From a virus: a DNA stretch of 29,276 nt. The translations under genes and the position numbers were made by a program. This document shows positions 24,001-29,276 of the stretch, piece by piece; within the stretch, counting starts at the first letter, position 1, and each line of letters opens with the position of its first letter. The notes beneath the pieces were generated by a model. It was not told the origin of the DNA and searched no databases. It saw nothing but the letters and a program-made list of their open reading frames with translations. The stretch covers positions 1 through 29,276 of IMG/VR virus record IMGVR_UViG_3300042387_000959. One strand, given 5' to 3'.

Positions 24001-24662
24001 CAACTAGGTTGTTTAACCCACGTTCTGTCATCCACAGTCAAAGATGCTGGACCCGAAGATGTAACAACAATAAAACATATACCACGCTCTAAATAAACAT
24101 CACCAACATTATAAAATGCCCCACTTTGTGTTTCATATAATTGACCATTTGGGTTACAACATTCTACTAAATATTTTGATGTTTGACCTGGTGTGGGTGT
24201 AATAGTAGGTGTTGGGGTAGGTGTTGGTGTTTCACAGGGTGGAGCTTCACTATTTGTAAAACAATCAGTACAATCGTCGTATATAGTTGCCGGTATTCCT
24301 ATACCACTTACAGTAGTATTAATACCTTGATATTCCCAACATTTACCGACATAAAATACTGTTTTTCCAACATAATTCGCCGCAACACTATTTGGTATAT
24401 CAAATACATAAAAATCAAACCCATCACAACAATTTACAAATTCCCATCCTTGTAAGGAATCATTACAATCAGTACAATCGCTGTATGGTCCAACAAAATT
24501 GGTATTTGGTACTGTTCCGGGTATGTTTGTTGCTTCCCAACACGATAAAGTTGTGTTATCAAATAAAACGACACCCGACGTATAGACGGTGTCGTCGACT
24601 AAAAAATCATTAGTTGTCGCGGGGTCAGAACATAACCTAAATTGTTTTATCGAAAATCCCAT
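21093..24662 (-). CDS. Giant TP-repeat protein with cysteine-rich modules
   Basis: The 1189-aa protein alternates Cys-rich domains with Thr/Pro linkers. The N-terminal domain (MGFSIKQFRLCSDPATTNDF...) carries a first module with VNCCDGFDFYVF, KCWEYQG and DDCTDCF. Later modules include ECCNPNGQLYE with GICFIVV; TNCCGGEEDVYF with KCYSVNSG and DCNACLLENPC; and KSCCGDYYVL with SGCWTC. Linkers are [12 protein letters not shown]-type hexapeptide runs, six in number. The C-terminal ~165 aa (SCACKTYQILFPN... [16 protein letters not shown]... CSGMIC) is shared with the gene at 26307. There is no signal peptide, as expected for a virion protein. The Thr-rich linkers probably form extended stalks. It is likely a host-contact fibre or decoration protein. 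Family unknown. Confidence 0.65.
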   Translation of the reverse strand: MGFSIKQFRLCSDPATTNDFLVDDTVYTSGVVLFDNTTLSCWEATNIPGTVPNTNFVGPYSDCTDCNDSLQGWEFVNCCDGFDFYVFDIPNSVAANYVGKTVFYVGKCWEYQGINTTVSGIGIPATIYDDCTDCFTNSEAPPCETPTPTPTPTITPTPGQTSKYLVECCNPNGQLYETQSGAFYNVGDVYLERGICFIVVTSSGPASLTVDDRTWVKQPSCESGECPPCSSVTPTPTLTPTLTPTPTPQSDCFCHSLEVTQTDLESAIENTDPSLNGKVFFTYTPCGVLTTEITGSTTTAGVLGKCLSATPPSNSYYFAYDTQYNTYSSWLTAGSPCTSDDDCFIAPTPTVTPTNTLTPTLTPTNTLTPTNTITPTNTLTPTNTLTPTNTITPTNTITPTNTITPSPSFNDIPSPTPTNTLTPTNTPTNTITPTNTITPTVTPSTPIYLYAFTNCCGGEEDVYFNIMGTILNLPDTYIIDGKCYSVNSGALPYNPIYPTKTLGLFFPDCNACLLENPCPTPTPTETPTLTPTNTLTPTNTITPTNTLTPTNTLTPTNTQTPEGSPSPTNTVTPTITITPTNTLTPTNTLTPTNTLTPTNTLTPTNTQTPGGSPSPTNTITPTNTLTPTNTQTPGGSPSPTNTLTPTVTPSITPTTTQSYKFKSCCGDYYVLNDVPGIIGQTYSGGTNSGCWTCTVDDIPPVQNVTLDLIIEEPLLCNNIGCSPCNDYTLTNTTPNDYQFDWVKCDGTVIYDVSILGNSVMILECVCLLPATSGFTNNLVELGVSIEILGEGTCVDPTPTPTVTPTNTLTPTVTPTNTITPTPTNTLTPTITITPTPTNTLTPTITITPTNTLTPTPTITPSVTSSPGVPCVRDTVTPKGVIINITSNSIYSDCTVYTGLTESTVTGSTYCVSLPSGSTCNLTGINPNLLEIYVKLDCVGCCQNIYRVNLDDCCGLPIAPTPTNTITPTITPTNTITPTITPTNTITPTITPTNTITPTITPTRTITPTNTITPVVPSPTPTTSPTPTPFSCACKTYQILFPNVNDGGDIEYINCQNGNTETIPYSWVQVDQNDVVFVCACENTVVVRGVGQITLTANECELNQNCTCHEVYFDPTDYAVSDGGTLYVRVQECDGSWNTRTFNTSGTYTMCIMNLWSYGLSYYTIRTGVPTVPSNSTITDLTHPCSGMIC
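21193..21294 (-). repeat. 102-bp dispersed repeat, copy 1
   Basis: The segment coding for [20 protein letters not shown] and onward differs at about four positions from 26407-26508. Neighbouring parts of the same C-terminal domain are clearly more diverged, which suggests recent gene conversion or recombination. Confidence 0.85.
21691..21780 (-). repeat. Three 30-bp tandem repeats
   Basis: Three copies of a 30-bp unit (ggtgttatagttggagttat plus ggtattagta), differing only at the last base of the third, encode a 10-residue TP repeat. They lie in the sixth linker of the giant TP-repeat protein. Confidence 0.9.
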
Positions 24663-24800
24663 TAATTACTTAATATATCAGATAAATACCGGAAAGTAAA
24701 TTTTAAAAAGAAATAAATGACTTAAAAATAAAATTATTATTTACGGTTACTTGATATGTTTTTAATACTGGCATTATTTTATAAATATAAAAAATTTAAT
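24663..24800. other. Intergenic gap before the giant TP-repeat gene
   Basis: This AT-rich, 138-bp gap is the longest within the tail-protein block. The sense strand contains CCGGTATTTATCTGATATAT about 15-25 nt before the ATG at 24662, a possible promoter. I see no clear hairpin terminator and no small gene. Confidence 0.35.
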
Positions 24801-25625
24801 TTATACACAGTACGTTGGATTAACACCACAATCTATGTAAGCAATTCCACAATAGTTAGGGTCAGTTATTGTTCCACTTAGACCTAATTGTGCAACTAAA
24901 TATTCTCCAGCACTTGGATTTAAATTTATATTTCCGCTATCACTTGAGTTACCTGTTACAATTTTCCATGCTGGGGTAGTATATGTCCCAATAACCACAC
25001 CCGAACTATTTACTCTATAAAAAGTGATTGGAATATCTGATGTTGCATTTGTTGTGTTACTTAAATTATCTTTAAGTGTCCATGTAACGGCATATTCTGA
25101 ATTTTCATCTATTGTTTCAATGGTATACCATAAACAATACCCTGATGGGGGACTACCATCGGGAGTATTTGATGGTGTCGGGGTATTAGTTGGTGTAACA
25201 GTAGGAGTAAGAGTTCTTGTTGGTGTTAAAGTAGGGGTAACTGTGTTAGTTGGTGTTACATTATATGTCGGTGTTACGGTTGGTGTTGGTGTTGGGGTGG
25301 GAGTTAAAGTAGGTGTTGGTGGTGTACCTGATTCACAATCGGAACACCTTAAATCAACATACGACATTTGATATCCACCTTGATTTGTTTCAGAATTATT
25401 GTGACCATCACAATGTTCAACAAATAAATAAATGTTTTTTATTAATGAACTTATAGTTAACGAAAATGTATATCCACTTGGTGGAATGGGAATGAGAGTT
25501 TCTGAACCATTTATGTAATCCGTGCCCACACCATTTATATTGGTTGTTAAACCTGTATAAATGTAATAACCACCACATGGTGTTGTTCCTATAAAATTAT
25601 TTACTGTTATTTGATATGTTGACAT
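24801..25625 (-). CDS. TP-repeat protein with two flanking domains
   Basis: The 274-aa protein has an N-terminal domain of about 100 residues (MSTYQITVNNFIGTTPCGGY ... YLFVEHCDGHNNSE ... DLRCSDCESG). A Thr/Pro linker follows at about 101-157 ([20 protein letters not shown]...), then a C-terminal beta-rich domain (YCLWYTIETIDENSEYAVTW ... SAGEYLVAQLGLSG ... CGIAYIDCGV). Six or more cysteines suggest disulfides outside the cell or metal sites. It is on the same strand as the other TP-repeat genes, 26 bp from the next, and is probably a smaller member of the same virion-surface set. No family recognised. Confidence 0.6.
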   Translation of the reverse strand: MSTYQITVNNFIGTTPCGGYYIYTGLTTNINGVGTDYINGSETLIPIPPSGYTFSLTISSLIKNIYLFVEHCDGHNNSETNQGGYQMSYVDLRCSDCESGTPPTPTLTPTPTPTPTVTPTYNVTPTNTVTPTLTPTRTLTPTVTPTNTPTPSNTPDGSPPSGYCLWYTIETIDENSEYAVTWTLKDNLSNTTNATSDIPITFYRVNSSGVVIGTYTTPAWKIVTGNSSDSGNINLNPSAGEYLVAQLGLSGTITDPNYCGIAYIDCGVNPTYCV

Positions 25626-25651
25626 GTTATGGTATAATAATTAAATCTAAT

Positions 25652-26242
25652 TTAGCAACATTGGTTTGTGTTAGTTAAAACTCCACCCCATTGTGTATCA
25701 TTAATATATGGTGTGGTTCCAGGGTAAACACATCCAAATACTTGAGGTATCATCCCACCATAACCAGCAACACTTGTAATAGCTGAAATATTGTCACAGT
25801 GCTGGTAAGAAATGTTAACACTAGGTGTATTTCCACTAAAATAATATGTCCATTGAGAACAACATGGTGGGGTTGGGGTTGGGGTGATGGTTGGGGTTGG
25901 GGTGATGGTTGGGGTTGGGGTGATGGTTGGGGTTGGGGTTGGACTTATATCACACATGACTTCAGTATCAAAACATAACGTATCGTAACATGGATATGTT
26001 TTACTATCGTTTGTATAAATGTTTTTAACGATGTACCTATTTGTTGTTTCATCGGTCATTTTAACCCAATATTGGGTATCAAAACTCATTCCTGTTAAAA
26101 CAATTGATGAGTTTGTTAAACCAGTTCCATATAATGTATAACTTGTATTATCATGTTCAGGATATGGATTTGGTCCGGACTTATATCTTATTGAATAAGG
26201 TCCGTCATTTGTTATATTATATAATTTTACGTTTAATCCCAT
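25652..26242 (-). CDS. Short TP-repeat protein with fibronectin-like N-terminal domain
   Basis: The 196-aa protein starts MGLNVKLYNITNDGPYSIRY. It has a domain of about 100 residues whose segments (SSIVLTGMSFDTQYWVKMTD; RYIVKNIYT) look like a fibronectin type III-type beta sandwich. A linker of [16 protein letters not shown] type (about 100-125) follows, then a Cys-containing C-terminus (PCCSQWTYYFSGNTPSVNIS ... VFGCVYPGTTPYIND ... NTNQCC). It lies in the same array as the other TP-repeat genes. The linker DNA holds telomere-like G-runs on the plus strand. Confidence 0.6.
   Translation of the reverse strand: MGLNVKLYNITNDGPYSIRYKSGPNPYPEHDNTSYTLYGTGLTNSSIVLTGMSFDTQYWVKMTDETTNRYIVKNIYTNDSKTYPCYDTLCFDTEVMCDISPTPTPTITPTPTITPTPTITPTPTPPCCSQWTYYFSGNTPSVNISYQHCDNISAITSVAGYGGMIPQVFGCVYPGTTPYINDTQWGGVLTNTNQCC
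25867..25942 (+). repeat. G-run tandem repeat with G-quadruplex potential
   Basis: The plus strand (template strand of the gene) has ggggttggggtgatggtt units repeated about three times, with many GGGG runs separated by TT or short spacers. This satisfies simple G-quadruplex patterns. It encodes the Thr/Pro linker on the other strand. Confidence 0.7.
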
Positions 26243-26280
26243 TGGTATTCTATAAATACTTTATTCATTATTTTATTCTT

Positions 26281-26303
26281 AATATTGTACATCATTCAAT
26301 ATT
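26281..26303. repeat. Small AT-rich inverted repeat after the last TP-repeat gene
   Basis: aatattg (26281-26287) and caatatt (26297-26303) form a 7-bp stem with a 9-nt loop just after the stop codon at 26307. It has no strong T-tract on the minus strand, so it is at best a weak terminator. Confidence 0.3.
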
Positions 26304-26306
26304 TTA

Positions 26307-29276
26307 TTAACAATTAGTTCCTGAACATGAAGCACCTGTATTATTTACAAAAGAGAAAGGTGCTACGGATATATTACCTCCAACTAAGATATAAATAGAA
26401 TTAGCATATGACCAAAGATTCATAATACACATTGTATGTGTTCCAGATGTATTAAATGTTCTTGTATTCCAACTACCATCACATTCTTGAACTCTAACAT
26501 ATAATGTGTTGTCGTCAGATGCAGTGGCGTCAGTTGTGTCAAAGAAAACTTCATGACATGTACATCCGGTGTTTATTGTACAATTAGCAGATGACTCAGT
26601 AATTTGTGTACTTTGTGCACTTACCGTACCATCACACGCACATACATCAACATAATCAGTTTGATTTTGTATCCAACTATATGGTACTGTTTGTGTTAAA
26701 CCATTCGAACAATCTGTATAGGTTATATCACCACCAGCGTTATTGTTTGGATATACTACATTATATGTTTTACAAACACATTCAGGACAAGGATTAACCG
26801 CTACACATTGGTCACAACTTACATATGGTCCAATATACATTTCAGGTGATGTTATACATGGAGTAATAACTCCATTTATTTCATAACAACATCCATTGTA
26901 GTTTATTGATTTATGTAAAAGGTAAGTCATTGCATCTTCACCACAAGGTATTTGAACGCCAATTGATATTGATAAATCACAATTCGGACATTCATTAAGT
27001 ATACATAAATCTGCTGTTATTTGTGCACAATTACAAGGATGTGTATTCACACACACACCACAATCATCTGACGTAAATAAATTATAATCTACAAAACCAT
27101 AAGTACCATCACCACCTTGACTAATTATACTATAACAACAATCATTAATGTAAATTGTCCATCCGATTTGAGAGCTGTCATACCAACCAGATTCTACATT
27201 TACATATATGGTATCTTGAATACCATTAATAATACAACATGAATCTAATTGTAAACTTACCACACCCATTGATGGTGTTGGTGTTGGTGTTCTAGTTGGA
27301 GTTGGAGTAATTGTTCTAGTTGGTGTTATGGTTGGTGTTAATGTTGGTGTAATTGTTCTAGTTGGTGTTAATGTTGGTGTAATTGTTCTAGTTGGTGTTA
27401 TGGTTGGTGTTGGTGTAATTGTTCTAGTCGGAGTCAGAGTATTTGTTGGGGTTAATGTTAATGTAGGTGTTACTGTAGGTGTAGGAGTTGGACAAGGATA
27501 TTCTATTTGACATGCCGGACATGTATTATAAATAAAGTATGGACTACCTGTAGCTACAGATGAGACATATGTTACAATTTGATAACAACAATCAATGTGA
27601 GCTAAAAATTTACCGACATAATCTGCTGGGTTAACACCACATGGTAATTCTACGTCAATTTGTTGAGCACTTCCACAACATTCAGCACATGGTACTACAT
27701 CATATTTTGCCACAATACATGGGGTTGTATCTTTACAAGTTTCACAGTCTATTGGTTCAATTGCCGAACTTGGATAAAAACCATCGGCACCGTTACCACC
27801 TACACCAAGTATTGTCCAACAACATCCAGAAATAGTGATAGTACCAGAGTAAAAGTAAACAGGGGGCGATGGTGGTGGACCAAAAGTCGGTGATGGTGGT
27901 GATGCCAAATTGGTGGTTGTAATGTATTTTCTAATTCCTGTTGTATTACCACAACACGGTATCAATTCAAGATATACAACGGCTTGTGATGGGGTTATAG
28001 TTGGTGTCGGTGTTAATGTTGGTGTTAATGTTCTAGTTGGAGTTAATGTGTTTGTGGGTGTTATGGTTCTTGTAGGAGTTAGGGTATTGGTTGGTGTGAT
28101 GGTATTGGTTGGTGTCAGGGTATTTGTTGGGGTAATGGTGTTTGTGGGAGTAATAGTATTCGTTGGTGTTATTGTCGGGGTAATAGTTCTAGTTGGTGTG
28201 ATGGTATTGGTAGGAGTAATAGTTCTAGTTGGGGTAATGGTGTTTGTGGGAGTGACCGTTGGTGTAATGGTTCTAGTTGGTGTAATAGTATTTGTAGGGG
28301 TAATTGTATTGGTCGGGGTAATTGTATTTGTTGGTGTTAGAGTTGGCGTAATAGTTCTCGTTGGTGTTAAGGTGTTAGTTGGTGTAATCGTATTTGTTGG
28401 TGTTAGAGTTGGCGTAATAGTTCTCGTTGGTGTTAAGGTGTTAGTTGGTGTAAGAGTATTTGTTGGAGTAAGGGTATTGGTAGGTGTCAATGTGTTAGTT
28501 GGAGTTATTGTGTTTGTTGGAGTTATTGTGTTGGTTGGTGTAACAGTAGGAGTGATAGTTCTAGTTGGTGTAATAGTATTTGTAGGGGTGATAGTATTGG
28601 TTGGAGTTACTGTTGGTGTAAGAGTTCTAGTTGGAGTTATTGTGTTTGTAGGGGTGAGTGTATTCGTAGGGGTAATGGTGTTCGTGGGTGTTAATGTATT
28701 GGTAGGTGTTATAGTATTTGTTGGGGTTACTGTTGGGGTAAGAGTTCTAGTTGGAGTAATTGTGTTTGTTGGTGTGATGGTGTTAGTTGGTGTAACAGTT
28801 GGTGTAAGGGTTCTAGTCGGAGTTAGAGTATTTGTTGGAGTTATAGTATTTGTTGGAGTTAGGGTTCTAGTTGGAGTTAAAGTATTAGTCGGTGTTATAG
28901 TATTGGTAGGGGTCAGGGTGTTGGTTGGGGTAACAGTTGGAGTAAGAGTTCTAGTTGGTGTTATTGTATTAGTAGGTGTAAGGGTGTTAGTAGGAGTAAC
29001 AGTTGGAGTAAGAGTTCTTGTTGGTGTTAATGTGTTAGTTGGAGTGATGGTATTGGTTGGGGTAATTGTATTTGTTGGTGTTACCGTTGGTGTAAGGGTT
29101 CTAGTTGGAGTTATTGTGTTTGTTGGCGTGATAGTATTCGTAGGAGTTAATGTTGGTGTAAGAGTTCTAGTTGGAGTTATTGTGTTTGTAGGGGTTATGG
29201 TATTTGTCGGTGTCAACGTATTCGTAGGAGTTAATGTATTCGTAGGTGTAACTGTGTTTGTAGGGGTTAATGTATT
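26307..29276 (-). CDS. Very large TP-repeat/Cys-module protein, N-terminus beyond the window
   Basis: The frame is open to the window edge (989 codons seen). The internal TTG at 29216 is not a credible start because the same TPTNT repeats continue upstream of it. The first ~440 visible residues are nearly pure repeats ([22 protein letters not shown]). Cys-rich modules follow: [13 protein letters not shown] with GCCWTILG and [18 protein letters not shown] with CCYQIV and CPAC; a second, shorter TP linker with TPTRTITP; then [13 protein letters not shown] with CCYSIIS and DCGVC; and [13 protein letters not shown] with CCYEING and CDQC. It ends in the domain shared with the gene at 21093. It is probably a long fibrous virion adhesin. 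Length variation through the repeats is likely. Confidence 0.65.
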   Translation of the reverse strand, partial: NTLTPTNTVTPTNTLTPTNTLTPTNTITPTNTITPTRTLTPTLTPTNTITPTNTITPTRTLTPTVTPTNTITPTNTITPTNTLTPTRTLTPTVTPTNTLTPTNTITPTRTLTPTVTPTNTLTPTNTITPTNTLTPTRTLTPTNTITPTNTLTPTRTLTPTVTPTNTITPTNTITPTRTLTPTVTPTNTITPTNTLTPTNTITPTNTLTPTNTITPTRTLTPTVTPTNTITPTNTITPTRTITPTVTPTNTITPTNTITPTNTLTPTNTLTPTNTLTPTNTLTPTRTITPTLTPTNTITPTNTLTPTRTITPTLTPTNTITPTNTITPTNTITPTRTITPTVTPTNTITPTRTITPTNTITPTRTITPTITPTNTITPTNTITPTNTLTPTNTITPTNTLTPTRTITPTNTLTPTRTLTPTLTPTPTITPSQAVVYLELIPCCGNTTGIRKYITTTNLASPPSPTFGPPPSPPVYFYSGTITISGCCWTILGVGGNGADGFYPSSAIEPIDCETCKDTTPCIVAKYDVVPCAECCGSAQQIDVELPCGVNPADYVGKFLAHIDCCYQIVTYVSSVATGSPYFIYNTCPACQIEYPCPTPTPTVTPTLTLTPTNTLTPTRTITPTPTITPTRTITPTLTPTRTITPTLTPTITPTRTITPTPTRTPTPTPSMGVVSLQLDSCCIINGIQDTIYVNVESGWYDSSQIGWTIYINDCCYSIISQGGDGTYGFVDYNLFTSDDCGVCVNTHPCNCAQITADLCILNECPNCDLSISIGVQIPCGEDAMTYLLHKSINYNGCCYEINGVITPCITSPEMYIGPYVSCDQCVAVNPCPECVCKTYNVVYPNNNAGGDITYTDCSNGLTQTVPYSWIQNQTDYVDVCACDGTVSAQSTQITESSANCTINTGCTCHEVFFDTTDATASDDNTLYVRVQECDGSWNTRTFNTSGTHTMCIMNLWSYANSIYILVGGNISVAPFSFVNNTGASCSGTNC
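26407..26508 (-). repeat. 102-bp dispersed repeat, copy 2
   Basis: This is the partner of 21193-21294, with about four mismatches over 102 bp. It encodes [20 protein letters not shown] and onward in the C-terminal domain of the last gene. Confidence 0.85.
27990..29276 (-). repeat. Long degenerate tandem array encoding TPTNT repeats
   Basis: About 1.3 kb of degenerate 18-bp units (plus-strand pattern gttggtgttaatgtattt and variants) with interspersed 12-bp units encodes TPT-x-T repeats and reaches the window edge. It includes a perfect 64-bp duplication (28324-28387 and 28390-28453, 66-bp period), indicating recent expansion. Confidence 0.9.

Noticed and set aside
4735-26258. TATAAATA or GTATTTAT boxes near several start codons (e.g. 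4735-4742, 8444-8451, 10536-10543, 24682-24689, 26251-26258) as T4-like late promoters
   Set aside because: They read TATTTAT on the coding strand, the reverse of the T4 late orientation, and in DNA this AT-rich about ten such 8-mers are expected by chance over the two strands of the window.
21649-29276. Rightward open frames encoding Val-Gly repeats across the TP-repeat region
   Set aside because: They are antisense reflections of the Thr/Pro repeats (ACC/CCT read backwards gives GGT/GTT) and lack domains or start signals.
21093-29276. The short-unit repeat region as a CRISPR array
   Set aside because: Units are 12-30 bp, in frame and continuous with coding sequence, with no unique spacers of constant size.

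Overview
The window looks like part of a large, AT-rich (roughly two thirds A+T) tailed-phage genome with T4-like traits, most likely infecting a member of the Bacteroidetes. Supporting signs are a gp19-type tail tube protein, a gp46/gp47-type recombination nuclease pair, a DnaG-like primase, a RuvC-like resolvase, a phage-encoded sigma-70 factor, a Flavobacteria-style signal peptide, a Bacteroidetes-type histone H1-like protein and weak or absent Shine-Dalgarno sequences. There is no integrase, IS element, CRISPR array, rRNA or convincing tRNA. Host and environment are inferred from protein character only.

Layout, left to right. (1) 1-561: the 5' part of a Dam-type DNA adenine methylase on the minus strand, running off the window. 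(2) 691-1490: the only rightward genes, a small membrane protein coupled to an unknown 212-aa protein. (3) 1453-3099, minus: small unknown proteins, including a histone H1-like protein. (4) 3147-6700, minus: proteins of likely virion or assembly type, including a 526-aa protein with an EF-hand-like loop and a zinc ribbon, and an amidase-fold protein that seems to have lost its catalytic residues. (5) 6666-8428: a four-helix membrane protein with a long acidic Pro/Glu tail whose reading frame appears to continue in the -1 frame across a run of ten A, plus a membrane-anchored coiled-coil protein. (6) 8443-10520: sigma factor, an unknown protein, and an overlapping pair resembling Rz/Rz1 spanins. 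(7) 10558-17595: ClpP, gp46, a membrane protein, a Lys/Glu/Val-repeat protein, gp47, a PD-(D/E)XK nuclease and primase. Genes of the last group overlap or lie close together, so this looks like one leftward recombination/replication operon starting near 17600. (8) 17596-17768: a regulatory gap with two copies of a 21-bp promoter-like repeat, two perfect hairpins and a terminator, possibly encoding a small RNA. (9) 17769-21054: tail tube, RuvC-like resolvase and a large tail/baseplate-like protein. (10) 21093-29276: four consecutive genes for extracellular-looking proteins built from cysteine-rich modules joined by Thr-Pro-Thr-Asn-Thr repeats. The last is incomplete at the window edge.

The replication and recombination genes (primase, gp46/47, RecB-like nuclease, RuvC-like enzyme, Dam) would support DNA synthesis, recombination and branch resolution. 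The sigma factor could redirect host RNA polymerase. The spanin-like pair would act in lysis. The tail genes and the TP-repeat proteins probably form the host-contact surface. The most unusual parts are the TP-repeat/Cys-module proteins with their recently duplicated segments, the apparent frameshift at A10, and the hairpin-rich intergenic region.
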